Of a stretch of 64,000 nt of DNA, positions 8,200 to 17,272 are shown piece after piece. The position numbers and the translations under genes were made by a program. How positions within the stretch are numbered: the first letter of the stretch is position 1; every line of letters starts with the position of its first letter. The notes beneath the pieces are model-generated. The model was not told the DNA's origin, did no database searches, and saw nothing but the letters and a program-made list of their open reading frames with translations. The stretch is taken from positions 2,356,001 to 2,420,000 of the forward strand of contig NZ_CP109162.1 of the NCBI RefSeq assembly GCF_035920445.1, in the 5' to 3' direction. The DNA is from Nocardia sp. NBC_01730. GTDB taxonomy: Bacteria; Actinomycetota; Actinomycetes; Mycobacteriales; Mycobacteriaceae.

Positions 8200-9561
8200 A
8201 TGACTCGAGCCAGGGTGCGGACGGACGGTGTCGACAACCCTACGTCCAGCCGTCGATCGGCAGACGTACGCGCCGATCGAGGCAGCGCATCTCCGGCTCG
8301 CATCCGAAAACGAAAGCCGGTGCGCCGGACGCTGATCGTTTCTCACCGCTGGTCGTCGCTGGTTCTCGGGCTCGTGTTGGTGATCCAGTCGACCTCAGGA
8401 GCGGTCCTGCTGTATCACGCGGAACTGTTCCGTGCGAGCCACCCGTCGTTCTACCAGCACACCGACACCCCGCCGGTCGTGACGACCGAGCAGGCAGTGG
8501 ACCTGGTGCGAACCGCCGACCCTGACTTCGACGTCGGCTGGGTCGGTTCGGACGGCGGCGTGATCGCCGTCGGCGACCGCGACCGTACCGCGGCCTACTC
8601 GGTGGACCCCGGTACCGGACGAATCAACGAACACGCGAGTATCACCGACGGCGCACTCGGCTTGCTACAAAACCTGCACAACTGCGCCTTCGGCTGCTTC
8701 CGCTACGCGGGTGCCGTGCCTGCTGTCAACGGACACGTACCGATTCTCGGCTTCACCTGGGCGGCGCTGATTCTCAGCACTGTGGGTCTACTTCTGGTGT
8801 TGCTCGCGGTGTCGGGCGCCATCATATGGTGGCCGTCCGTGCAGCGTTTGCGCCACGGCTTCCGGGTACGAACCAGAAAGGGCCGCTTCGCCCGTGACCG
8901 CGACCTGCACAACGTCATCGGCATCGTCAGCGTCCCTTTCCTGCTCATGTGGGGAATCACCGGCGCCGCTTTCGAATTTCCCGCGGTGGAACGAGCTTGG
9001 CTGGCCATAACGGGCGGCGAGCCCGTCACCGCATTGCCACAAGACAGCTTCATCCCCAGGCAAGCACCCCCCGAGACCCGGACGATCTCCATCACCGAAG
9101 CCTCCGACCTCGCCCTCCATCAAGTCCCCGGCCGACTCGCCTACCTCATGCTTCCCACCGAATCCACCAACTACTACCGCGCCGCCATCGCGGCCGCCGA
9201 CGCCTACTCCCCCTACGAAAATCGAGCCTTCTACAGCGGCGACGTCTTCGTCTACATCAACGCCAACGACCCCACGGACACGATGACCGTCGACTCCAGC
9301 CAGGCGCGGCCGCTCGCCAACAGCTTCTACGACCAGGTCTTCCAAGCTGCTCACTTCGGCTGGCTGGTCAACAGCTGGTGGCGCCTGATCTGGCTCCTCT
9401 TCGGCCTCACCCCACTGGCCCTCGCCGTCACCGGCCTCTCCACCTGGCTTGTCAAGCGCGCTACCCAGCACCGCAGACGAGCCGCCCAGCCGCGCGGCGG
9501 CCCACCATTCGGCTCGGTAGACGCTTCGGGGCGCACCGAATCGAGCAGCGACAACGCATAA
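8200..9561 (+). CDS. PepSY-associated TM protein, probably iron-regulated
   Basis: A 453-residue inner-membrane protein of the PepSY_TM family. It starts the membrane part with the typical HRWSSLVLGLVLVIQ segment, has a large extracytoplasmic region, a central pair of helices (about residues 185-265), and a last helix near 400-425. Relatives are often linked to ferric-siderophore reduction or iron uptake, and the IdeR-like box fits this. The ATG at 8200 has no ribosome binding site and abuts the box, so either the mRNA is leaderless or the true start is the in-frame GTG at 8320, just before the first helix. The C-terminal tail is basic and probably cytoplasmic. Confidence 0.85.
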   Translation: MTRARVRTDGVDNPTSSRRSADVRADRGSASPARIRKRKPVRRTLIVSHRWSSLVLGLVLVIQSTSGAVLLYHAELFRASHPSFYQHTDTPPVVTTEQAVDLVRTADPDFDVGWVGSDGGVIAVGDRDRTAAYSVDPGTGRINEHASITDGALGLLQNLHNCAFGCFRYAGAVPAVNGHVPILGFTWAALILSTVGLLLVLLAVSGAIIWWPSVQRLRHGFRVRTRKGRFARDRDLHNVIGIVSVPFLLMWGITGAAFEFPAVERAWLAITGGEPVTALPQDSFIPRQAPPETRTISITEASDLALHQVPGRLAYLMLPTESTNYYRAAIAAADAYSPYENRAFYSGDVFVYINANDPTDTMTVDSSQARPLANSFYDQVFQAAHFGWLVNSWWRLIWLLFGLTPLALAVTGLSTWLVKRATQHRRRAAQPRGGPPFGSVDASGRTESSSDNA

Positions 9562-9844
9562 GCGAGAAATCACGGGCACCTCGGATATACCCGGTGGGCG
9601 AAACGCACTCCGACACCTTGCGGAAGATCTGAACTACACGAGACGCGCCCGTCCAGCGACGTGCCTGATCCGAGAGCGTGCGGGGGTGCGGATCGCTCGC
9701 CACCGCCCATAGGGGGTGACCCGGTCAGAGTTGGTGCGGATCCAACAGCCTCCATCGCAGTAGAGCCCGACCACATGCCGTAGACGCTTGCGATCGGATT
9801 CTGCGTGACGCCAAGAGAGGTAGGGGAACCATTCCCAGCATGAA
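9562..9844. other. Intergenic stretch without recognised features
   Basis: No gene or clear repeat was recognised here. The regulatory sites of the tetronate operon begin at 9845. Confidence 0.4.
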
Positions 9845-9860
9845 TGTGATAAACATCACA
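9845..9860. promoter_or_regulatory. CRP/FNR-type site TGTGATAAACATCACA
   Basis: A perfect inverted repeat that matches the CRP consensus TGTGA-N6-TCACA, as used by mycobacterial CRP. It lies about 100 bases upstream of the tetronate operon, a suitable place for cAMP-dependent control of carbon use. Confidence 0.65.
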
Positions 9861-9880
9861 GTGTCTGCAATCACATATCG

Positions 9881-9895
9881 GGTCATCATATGACC
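9881..9895. promoter_or_regulatory. Palindrome GGTCATCATATGACC, probable GntR operator
   Basis: A perfect inverted repeat with 6-bp arms and a 3-base spacer, 62 bases before the first gene of the tetronate operon. The GGTCAT/ATGACC arms resemble FadR-type GntR operators, and the operon ends with a GntR/FCD gene. Confidence 0.6.
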
Positions 9896-9957
9896 TGATC
9901 ACATTAGGAGGCCGCGCCTGGCGTGGCATCGCACCGAACACACAACAAGGATGGGCG

Positions 9958-10887
9958 ATGGACGACCAGCACAGACCGGCAGAGGACAGGTCCGCGCGGC
10001 CGCGCGTGGGCGTGGTCGGGCTCGGAGCCATGGGGCTCGGCATGGCCCGCAGCCTGCGGAACGCCGGGTACGACGTCGGCGTCCACGACCTGCGATCGGA
10101 GGTGGCCGAGGCCTTCGCCCACGACGGCGGGACAGCATTCGCTTCCGCCCTGGACCTGGCTGCCACGGTGGATGTCCTGGTCGGTGTGGTAGTCAACGCG
10201 GCTCAGGTCGAATCAGTCCTGTTCGCTGACGGGGTGGCAGACAAGCTCGGGCCGGGCGCTGTCTTCGTGATGTGCTCCACGGTCGCCCCCGGCTGGTCCG
10301 CCGAACTCGAAGGGCGCCTGGCCGAAAAGGGTGTGCTCTACCTTGATGCACCCATCTCTGGTGGTGCCGCGCGCGCCGCGACCGGCGAGCTCACCATGAT
10401 GACGTCGGGCTCCACCGCGGCATACGCGGTCGCCGACCCGGTGCTCGAGGCCATGAGCAGCAGGGTCTACCGCCTTGGCGACCACGCCGGACTCGGCTCG
10501 CAGGTCAAGATCGTGAACCAGCTGCTGGCGGGCGTGCACATCGCCGCGGCGGCCGAGGCGATGGCTCTTGGCATTCAGGCAGGCGTACCGGCCGAGGCGC
10601 TCTACGAGGTCATCACGCACAGCGCAGGCAACTCGTGGATGTTCGAGAATCGCATGGCCCATGTGCTGGCCGGCGACTTCACTCCGCTGTCCGCGGTCGA
10701 CATCTTCGTCAAAGACCTGGGCATCGTGCTCGAGTCCGCACGGCCGCAACAGTTCCCGCTCCCGCTCGCCGAAACGGCGCATGCGATGTTCCGCCAGGCA
10801 TCTGCCTCCGGTCTGGGAGCCGAGGACGACAGCGCGGTCATCAAGATCTTCCCGGGCATCGAGCTGCCCAAGCGGGCCGAGGTCTGA
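9958..10887 (+). CDS. ltnD: L-threonate dehydrogenase-like NAD-dependent oxidoreductase
   Basis: A 309-residue beta-hydroxyacid dehydrogenase. The Rossmann glycine motif VGVVGLGAMGLGMA lies near residues 16-29, the substrate segment DAPISGGAARA is present, and the catalytic Lys is Lys184 in QVKIVNQLLAG. LtnD oxidises L-threonate at C2 to 2-oxo-tetronate. The neighbours (OtnK, OtnC, OtnI) make this role much more likely than 3-hydroxyisobutyrate or tartronate dehydrogenase. AAGG lies 7 bases before the ATG. It is the first gene after the CRP and GntR sites. Confidence 0.88.
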   Translation: MDDQHRPAEDRSARPRVGVVGLGAMGLGMARSLRNAGYDVGVHDLRSEVAEAFAHDGGTAFASALDLAATVDVLVGVVVNAAQVESVLFADGVADKLGPGAVFVMCSTVAPGWSAELEGRLAEKGVLYLDAPISGGAARAATGELTMMTSGSTAAYAVADPVLEAMSSRVYRLGDHAGLGSQVKIVNQLLAGVHIAAAAEAMALGIQAGVPAEALYEVITHSAGNSWMFENRMAHVLAGDFTPLSAVDIFVKDLGIVLESARPQQFPLPLAETAHAMFRQASASGLGAEDDSAVIKIFPGIELPKRAEV

Positions 10888-10888
10888 C

Positions 10889-12172
10889 ATGGGAATCCGA
10901 CTCGGCTGCATCGCCGACGATCACACCGGCGCCACGGACCTGGCCAACAATCTGGTGCGCGCAGGTATGCGCGTGATCCAGCTGATCGGGGTGCCACCCG
11001 CTGACGCGAAGCGAGAGATCGACGCCGACGCCGTGGTCATCGCGCTCAAATCGCGCACGATCCCGGCCGCCGACGCCGTCGCCGCCGCACTCCGGGCACT
11101 CGCCTGGTTGCGGTCCGCGGGTGCCGACCAGATCTACTTCAAGTACTGCTCCACTTTCGACTCGACGCCGGAAGGGAACATCGGTCCGGTGACCGAGGCC
11201 CTGATGGAGGCGGTGGGCGCCGACTTCACCATCGCTACCCCGGCGTTCCCCGACAATGGGCGAACAGTCTTCAAAGGCCATCTGTTCGTCGGCGATGTGC
11301 TGCTCAGCGAGAGCAGCATGCGCCAGCACCCGCTCACACCGATGACCGACTCGAACTTGGTCTCGGTCCTCGGCGCGCAGACGACGCGAGCGGTCGGCCT
11401 CATCGACTACACGGTCGTCGCGGACGGCGCGAAGGCGATCCGGTCACGCATCGATGCCCTGATCAGGGAAGGCGTCGCGGTGGCGGTCATCGACGCCCTC
11501 TCCAACGACGACCTTGTGCACTTGGCCGCGGCGGTGCGGGGAATGCCGCTGGTGACCGCGGGCTCGGGTCTGGCGATCGGTCTGCCCGCGAACTGGGGGT
11601 TCGCACCGTCCAGGGCCGCTACCCAGCTGCCACCTCCGCACGGCCGCCGGGCCATCGTCTCCGGTTCGGTCTCCGCGGCGACGAACCGCCAGGTTTACGA
11701 GCACCTGCGCAGCGGGCGTCCCGCGTTCAGCGTGGACCCGTTGCGCGTCGCGGCCGGCACGGACGTCGTCGGTCAGGCATTGGCTTTCGCCGAGGCACAC
11801 CTGGCGGACGGCCCCATCCTGGTCTACTCCACCGAGTCACCGCAGGTGGTCCGCGACGTCCAGGGCCGCCTCGGCGCTGCCGAGGCCGGTGAACTCGTGG
11901 AGCGGACCCTTGCCCGGGTCGCGCAGGGGCTCGTCGAGCAGGGCGTTCGCCAGCTCGTCGTCGCCGGTGGCGAAACCTCGGGGGCGGTGGTACAGGCCCT
12001 CGGCATCACCGGGCTTCGAATCGGACCGCAGATCGACCCCGGTGTGCCGTGGTGCGCGGCAACCCTTCCCGACGGGGACGCCCTCCACATCACGCTCAAA
12101 TCCGGAAATTTCGGCGGTGCCGAGTTCTTCACCACCGCGTTCGCCTTGCTGGACCAGGAGGCTGCCGCATGA
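10889..12172 (+). CDS. otnK: 3-oxo-tetronate kinase (four-carbon acid sugar kinase)
   Basis: A 427-residue protein of the former DUF1537 family that phosphorylates 3-oxo-tetronate. The N-terminal domain begins RLGCIADDHTGATDLANN (substrate site), and the C-terminal nucleotide domain has VVAGGETSGAV and the late LKSGNFGG segment. The ATG at 10889 lies one base after the ltnD stop; a longer open frame upstream only overlaps ltnD. Its stop overlaps the otnC start (ATGA). Confidence 0.93.
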   Translation: MGIRLGCIADDHTGATDLANNLVRAGMRVIQLIGVPPADAKREIDADAVVIALKSRTIPAADAVAAALRALAWLRSAGADQIYFKYCSTFDSTPEGNIGPVTEALMEAVGADFTIATPAFPDNGRTVFKGHLFVGDVLLSESSMRQHPLTPMTDSNLVSVLGAQTTRAVGLIDYTVVADGAKAIRSRIDALIREGVAVAVIDALSNDDLVHLAAAVRGMPLVTAGSGLAIGLPANWGFAPSRAATQLPPPHGRRAIVSGSVSAATNRQVYEHLRSGRPAFSVDPLRVAAGTDVVGQALAFAEAHLADGPILVYSTESPQVVRDVQGRLGAAEAGELVERTLARVAQGLVEQGVRQLVVAGGETSGAVVQALGITGLRIGPQIDPGVPWCAATLPDGDALHITLKSGNFGGAEFFTTAFALLDQEAAA

Positions 12173-12840
12173 CCACGCTCAGCACCGTGGTGGACGATGC
12201 GCGCGCGGAGATGGTCCGGGTAGGCACGAGCCTGTTCGCCCGCGGCTATGTCCACGCCAGCGCCGGCAACATCAGCGGCAGAGTCGGCGACGAATACCTG
12301 ATCACCCCGACCGACGCCGCTCTCGGCTTCCTCGAATCCGACCGGCTCGCGCTGGTCGACGCGGATGGCGAGCAGATCGCCGGGGACCGCGCCAGCAAGA
12401 CGCTGGCCCTGCATCAGCGTATCTATGCCGCCGACCCCGCAGCCCGTTTCGTCGTCCACACCCATTCGACACACCTGGTCGCGCTCACCCTCTCTGGCGT
12501 GTGGAACCCCGACGACGTGCTCCCACCCCTCACGCCCTACTACGTGATGAAGGTCGGACACGTCCCGCTCATCCCCTACCACCGGCCCGGCGACCCGCGC
12601 GTGGCCGACCTCGTGACCGCTCGGATCGCCGACCGTGCGGCACGAGGGACGCCGATCAGAGCCATTCTGCTGGACCGGCTCGGCCCTGTGGTCTGGGGTC
12701 CCGACGCGGCCACCGCCGTCGCCGTCCTCGAGGAACTCGAGGAGACCGCACGCCTGTGGCTGCTGACCGACCGTCGCCCCGAGCCACTGCACGCCTCGGC
12801 CATCGACGAGCTGAGGTCCACCTTCGACGCCGCCTGGTGA
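12169..12840 (+). CDS. otnC: 3-oxo-tetronate 4-phosphate decarboxylase (class II aldolase family)
   Basis: A 223-residue class II aldolase/adducin protein. The zinc ligands are visible as HTHSTH (His97, His99, with His102 nearby), and the GNISGRVGDEYLITPT phosphate-binding motif is near residues 33-48. OtnC converts 3-oxo-tetronate 4-phosphate to dihydroxyacetone phosphate and CO2, which feeds glycolysis. Translation is probably coupled to otnK through the ATGA overlap. Confidence 0.92.
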   Translation: MTTLSTVVDDARAEMVRVGTSLFARGYVHASAGNISGRVGDEYLITPTDAALGFLESDRLALVDADGEQIAGDRASKTLALHQRIYAADPAARFVVHTHSTHLVALTLSGVWNPDDVLPPLTPYYVMKVGHVPLIPYHRPGDPRVADLVTARIADRAARGTPIRAILLDRLGPVVWGPDAATAVAVLEELEETARLWLLTDRRPEPLHASAIDELRSTFDAAW

Positions 12841-12917
12841 CCGGCGCCGACGTAGTCCTGAAATCACCTCGCCGGCCACGCCCGGTACCCTCCTCAACGC
12901 CGAGAAAGTTCCACATC

Positions 12918-14225
12918 ATGTCCCTGCCCATCACGACGACCGAGACGCCCGACCTCGCCCGCGAGGACGCCGTCTTCCGCAAGGTCGTGCGCCGCATCGT
13001 TCCATTCCTCATCCTTTGCTACGTCGTGTCCTACCTGGACCGGGTCAATGTCGGCTTCGCGAAACTGCAGATGTCCGACGACCTCGGGTTCAGTGAGGCG
13101 GCGTTCGGTCTCGGTGCCGGCCTGTTCTTCATCGGGTACTTCCTCTTCGAGGTCCCCTCGAATCTGCTGCTGCAACGCATCGGCGCCCGCGTCTGGATAG
13201 CCCGGATCATGATCAGCTGGGGCCTGGTCTCCGCGTTGTTCGTATTCGTCACCAACGAGACGATGTTCTACGTGCTCAGGTTCCTCCTCGGCGCCGCCGA
13301 GGCGGGGTTTTATCCGGGGGTGATCCTCTACTGCACCTACTGGTTCCCGTCCCACCGTCGGGCCAGGGTGATCGCGATGTTCATGTCCGCCATCCCGGTG
13401 GCCGGCATCTTCGGCAACCCGCTCTCCGGCTGGATCATCGATCGGTTCCAAGGTGTGCACGGCTGGCAGGGCTGGCAGTGGATGTTCCTGCTCGAGGCGC
13501 TGCCCGCGGTGGTCGTCGGCGTGATCACGCTGCTGTACCTCGACAACAGTGTGCGGAGTGCGAAGTGGCTCACCGACGAGGAGAAGTCGATCGTCGAGCG
13601 GGCGGTCGCCGCCGATGCCGCGCACCAGACGGTGCACGGCCGGGTGTGGGACGCATTCCGCGAACCCAAGGTATGGCTGATGAGCGTCATCTACTTCTGC
13701 TTCGTGATGGGCCAGTACGCCCTGACTTTCTGGATGCCCACCTTCGTCAAGTCCACCGGGATCAAGGGTGGCCTCGCGGTCGGGGTGCTCAGCGCCGTGC
13801 CGTTCCTGGCCGCACTCGTCGCGATGAACCTGTTCAGCCGTTCGGCCGACAAGCGCCGCGAGCGCCGCTGGCATCTGGTCATCCCATCACTCATGGGGGC
13901 CGTCGGTTTCACGCTCGCGGCAAGCTGGACCGGGTCGACCACGCTGTCGCTCGTCGCGCTGGCCATCGCCGCCGCCGGGGTGCTCACCTGCGCGCCGCTG
14001 TTCTGGTCGCTGCCCACCGGATTCCTGGGCGGCGCGGCGGCCGCGGCAGGCATCGCCGCGATCAATTCGGTGGGCAACCTGGCAGGCTTCGTCAGCCCCT
14101 ACATGATCGGCGCACTCAAAGACGCCACCGGCTCGACGTCGATCCCGATGTACGTCCTGGCGTTCGCCCTGGTCATCGGCGCCGGCGCAGTGCTCACCAC
14201 CAAAAAGCAGGCCGTCAACCGCTGA
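12918..14225 (+). CDS. MFS transporter, anion:cation symporter family (probable tetronate importer)
   Basis: A 435-residue protein with 12 predicted membrane helices. The N-terminal YLDRVNVGFAKLQM motif is diagnostic for the ACS family, which imports sugar acids and other organic anions. It sits inside the tetronate operon between otnC and otnI, so the substrate is probably threonate and/or erythronate. The ATG at 12918 has a GAGAAAG sequence upstream; the longer open frame reaching back to 11889 overlaps otnK and otnC and is not real. Confidence 0.9.
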   Translation: MSLPITTTETPDLAREDAVFRKVVRRIVPFLILCYVVSYLDRVNVGFAKLQMSDDLGFSEAAFGLGAGLFFIGYFLFEVPSNLLLQRIGARVWIARIMISWGLVSALFVFVTNETMFYVLRFLLGAAEAGFYPGVILYCTYWFPSHRRARVIAMFMSAIPVAGIFGNPLSGWIIDRFQGVHGWQGWQWMFLLEALPAVVVGVITLLYLDNSVRSAKWLTDEEKSIVERAVAADAAHQTVHGRVWDAFREPKVWLMSVIYFCFVMGQYALTFWMPTFVKSTGIKGGLAVGVLSAVPFLAALVAMNLFSRSADKRRERRWHLVIPSLMGAVGFTLAASWTGSTTLSLVALAIAAAGVLTCAPLFWSLPTGFLGGAAAAAGIAAINSVGNLAGFVSPYMIGALKDATGSTSIPMYVLAFALVIGAGAVLTTKKQAVNR

Positions 14226-14258
14226 CCGGATGGTCAGTATCCGAGCACAGGAGCCAAC

Positions 14259-15062
14259 ATGCCGAGGTTCGCCGCGAACCTGTCCACGATGTACACCGAA
14301 CACGATTTTCTCGACCGCTTCGCCGCAGCGGCCGCGGACGGATTCGAGGCCGTCGAGTACCTCTTTCCGTACGAATACGATGCCACCGAGCTGCGCCGCC
14401 GACTCGACGACCACGGACTGCGACAGGTGCTCTTCAACGCGCCGCCCGGGGCATGGCAAGCCGGCGACCGCGGGATCGCGGCTCTACCCGGGCGCGAGGA
14501 GCAAGTGCGCTCCGGGATCGACCGGGCACTGGATTATGCCGCCGCACTGGGCTGCCCGCGGGTACATGTCATGGCCGGGCTGGTCCCGCCGAACACCACT
14601 CCGGCGCAGGTGGCCGAGCACCGTGACGCCTACCTGGCCAACCTCAGCTGGGCGGCGGAGCGGGCAGCCTGCAGGGGGGTCGATATCCTGATCGAACCGA
14701 TCAACCGCCGCGACATGCCGGGTTATTTCCTGACCACGCAGGCCGAGGCCCACGCTCTGCTGCGTGACGTGGGAGCGGCGAATCTGAAGGTGCAGCTCGA
14801 CCTGTACCACTGCCAGATCGTCGAGGGCGACCTCACCGCGACCCTACGCCGAGACATACCGACCGGCGGGGTCGGTCATCTGCAAGTCGCGGGTGTACCC
14901 GAGCGCCACGAGCCGGACCACGGTGAGCTCGACATCCACCACCTATTCCGCGTCATCGACGACCTGGGCTTCGACGGGTGGATCGGCTGTGAGTACCGGC
15001 CCATGGCCGGAACGAGCGAGGGGCTCGGCTGGCTGGACGCATACCGAGGAGCACACGCATGA
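14259..15062 (+). CDS. otnI: 2-oxo-tetronate isomerase (hydroxypyruvate isomerase family)
   Basis: A 267-residue TIM-barrel isomerase. It shows the family start [18 protein letters not shown], the metal-binding Glu in [26 protein letters not shown], and the late Glu in IGCEYRPM. OtnI interconverts 2-oxo- and 3-oxo-tetronate, which links the dehydrogenase products to OtnK. CAGGAGCC lies before the ATG. The end overlaps the next gene by four bases. Confidence 0.92.
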   Translation: MPRFAANLSTMYTEHDFLDRFAAAAADGFEAVEYLFPYEYDATELRRRLDDHGLRQVLFNAPPGAWQAGDRGIAALPGREEQVRSGIDRALDYAAALGCPRVHVMAGLVPPNTTPAQVAEHRDAYLANLSWAAERAACRGVDILIEPINRRDMPGYFLTTQAEAHALLRDVGAANLKVQLDLYHCQIVEGDLTATLRRDIPTGGVGHLQVAGVPERHEPDHGELDIHHLFRVIDDLGFDGWIGCEYRPMAGTSEGLGWLDAYRGAHA

Positions 15063-16102
15063 GGATCGTCATCACGGGCGGCTTCGGCTTCCTCGGCCGG
15101 CAAGTCGCCGCCGCGCTCCTCGACCGGCGGACATTCCGCGGTGCCCCGATCGAGCGCCTGGTGCTCGCCGACCGATTCGTACCGCCCGACTCGTCGGTGG
15201 CGACCGATCCCCTCGTGGACATCGTCCGGGGCGATCTGATCGATGGCCTGGCGGAGCTGTTCGCCGAGCCGGTGGATGCGGTGATCCATCTGGCCTCTGC
15301 CGTCTCGGCCGAGTGCGAGGCCGACTTCGACCTCGGCATGAGCGCCAACCTGGATACGACGCGCGCGCTGCTCGAGGCCGCTCGGGCACAGTCGGATGCC
15401 GGAGGACGGACGCCGAGGGTCGTGTTCTCCAGCAGTGTCGCCGTCTACGGGTCCGACCCGGTGTCGCCGCTACCGCCAGCAGTCAGTGAAGCGACCTTGC
15501 CTGCGCCGCGGTCGAGCTACGGAACGCAGAAATTTGTCTGCGAGCTGCTGATCGCGGACTACACCCGCCGCGGCTTCATCGACGGACGCGTCGCCCGGCT
15601 GATGACCGTGTCGGTGCGGCCGGGCAAGCCGAATGCGGCGGCCTCCGGCTTTCTGTCCGGCATCGTCCGGGAGCCGCTCGCGGGCCTCCAGGCGATCTGC
15701 CCCGTCGATCCGGGTCTGCGAGTGGCCTTGGCCTCTCCGCGGCGGACGGTCGAGGGAATCCTGCGCGTCGCGGAAGTCGAACGCGGCACCGGGCCGGGCC
15801 GGCTCGACGGCGCTGGGCCGGTCAACCTTCCGGCGCTCACGGTCTCGGTCGCCGACATGCTGGCCACGCTGCGGAGGGTGGCCGGCGATACCGTCGCCGA
15901 CCTGGTGGCAATCGCGCCTGATCCTGAGATGGAGGCACTCGTCGGTTCGTGGCCCGCGGTCTTCGACAACGCGCGCGCCGCCGCGCTCGGGCTGGAGGCC
16001 GACCCGGACTTCGAGTCGCTGGTACGGGATTATCTCGCCGACAATGCCGAGGCGATCGCGTATTCCCTTGCGGCAGCGCCCGACGGAGCGCCGATAGACT
16101 GA
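15059..16102 (+). CDS. denD: D-erythronate dehydrogenase (NAD-dependent epimerase-like SDR)
   Basis: A 347-residue extended SDR with nucleotide motif GGFGFLG (residues 7-13) and catalytic Tyr154/Lys158 in SSYGTQK. The long substrate region ([18 protein letters not shown]) is typical of DenD. DenD oxidises D-erythronate to 2-oxo-tetronate, which OtnI then isomerises. Finding denD and ltnD in the same operon suggests two substrates share one lower pathway. The start overlaps the otnI stop (ATGA). Confidence 0.88.
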   Translation: MRIVITGGFGFLGRQVAAALLDRRTFRGAPIERLVLADRFVPPDSSVATDPLVDIVRGDLIDGLAELFAEPVDAVIHLASAVSAECEADFDLGMSANLDTTRALLEAARAQSDAGGRTPRVVFSSSVAVYGSDPVSPLPPAVSEATLPAPRSSYGTQKFVCELLIADYTRRGFIDGRVARLMTVSVRPGKPNAAASGFLSGIVREPLAGLQAICPVDPGLRVALASPRRTVEGILRVAEVERGTGPGRLDGAGPVNLPALTVSVADMLATLRRVAGDTVADLVAIAPDPEMEALVGSWPAVFDNARAAALGLEADPDFESLVRDYLADNAEAIAYSLAAAPDGAPID

Positions 16103-16107
16103 CAACC

Positions 16108-16860
16108 ATGCTTTCCAAGGTGCGCGGCCCGGTCCGGCTCGCGGATCGGGTTGCCGCGATGCTCTCCGAGGAGATCGTTTCGGGGCAGCTCGCCGAGGGC
16201 GACCGGCTACCGACCGAGGTGGAGCTGGTCAAACAGTTGGGGGTCAGTCGCACAGTGGTGCGCGAGGCTGTGTCGCGGCTGCGTAACGCGGGGCTGGTCG
16301 AGCCGCGCCAAGGTCTCGGCGTGTTCGTCACGTCGCGGCGCACCCGTCCGCTGGACTTGGCGGCCGAGGCCGCCGACACAAAGTCGAAGGTTTTGCAGAT
16401 CGTCGAGGTTCGCCGCGCGTTGGAGGCCGAGGCCGCCGGTCTCGCGGCCACCCGAGCCACACCCGGTACTGTTGCCCGGATCCGTCAGGCGCTGGACGCG
16501 ATCGACGCGGCGGTCAGGGCAGGCGGTGACGGCGTGGACGAGGATCTCGCATTCCACCGCGCTATTGCCGAGTCGACCGGGAACGCGGTGATGGCTTCGA
16601 CGGTGCGGTACCTGGGCGACCTGATGCACGGCGGTATCCGCGTGACACGCGCGAACGAGGCGCGGCGGGCCGATTTCATCGCTGCCGTCCGGCAGGAGCA
16701 TCACGCCATCCTGGCCGCCATCGAGGCCGCAGACGCTGCGGCCGCACGGGCCGCCGCGCGCCGCCATATGAAGCATGCCGCCGCCCGGCTCCAGGATGCG
16801 GATGATCGGTTCTGGACCGAAACCGATGAGCTCGACGTAGATCTCGACACCGCTCCCTGA
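16108..16860 (+). CDS. GntR/FCD-family transcriptional regulator
   Basis: A 250-residue regulator. A winged helix-turn-helix covers residues about 10-75 (LPTEVELVKQLGVSRTVVRE), and an all-helical FCD domain follows, with His residues (DLAFHRAIAEST, EHHAIL) that usually bind metal and a carboxylic effector. It begins five bases after denD and is the last gene of the operon, so it is probably the local tetronate-responsive regulator acting on the palindrome at 9881-9895. Confidence 0.92.
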   Translation: MLSKVRGPVRLADRVAAMLSEEIVSGQLAEGDRLPTEVELVKQLGVSRTVVREAVSRLRNAGLVEPRQGLGVFVTSRRTRPLDLAAEAADTKSKVLQIVEVRRALEAEAAGLAATRATPGTVARIRQALDAIDAAVRAGGDGVDEDLAFHRAIAESTGNAVMASTVRYLGDLMHGGIRVTRANEARRADFIAAVRQEHHAILAAIEAADAAAARAAARRHMKHAAARLQDADDRFWTETDELDVDLDTAP

Positions 16861-17272
16861 CGCCCGCAGCCCGGTTTCGATTCATATATCCGTTCGCCCG
16901 TTCCGCCAGACCCTTCACTTTCGGATCAGCGGGACGCCGCTGAATCACCTCGATGCCCGACGTCCCTCGGAAGGGAACCTCGAGTATCCGGTCGCGTGAC
17001 TCGCTGGCTTCGCGTGAAATGCGCAGGCAGACAGACTGTTTCGGCGACGTGTCGGCACTGTCGTCCGGTGCCGCAGCGAGCGGCGCGGTGCCCGAGCGAC
17101 GGCAACAGGGTGCGACACACGAGTTACCAATGTCGGGAATGCCCGATACTACGGCGGTAGACAGGAACCGTGCCGCCTCAGCATTCGGCGGTCCTGGCCG
17201 AGTGAGGTTACGGAATGGTGCTCGTAAGCCCGCTGGCACGCGATGCCAGGGCGGTCGCAGGAAGGGGCGCGA
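16861..17272. other. Intergenic region
   Basis: 412 bases with no recognised gene. The only clear signal is the ribosome binding site (GGAAGGGG at about 17260-17267) for the CHAP gene. Confidence 0.4.

Noticed and set aside
9570..10196. A 208-codon minus-strand frame before the tetronate operon
   Set aside because: It crosses the CRP and GntR-like sites and the ltnD gene, and has no domain or ribosome binding site.
10568..10888. Upstream extension of the otnK frame
   Set aside because: It overlaps ltnD entirely, is Arg/Ser-rich, and the ATG at 10889 gives the conserved start.
12894..13874. A 326-codon minus-strand frame opposite the tetronate MFS gene
   Set aside because: Antisense shadow of a clear 12-helix transporter.
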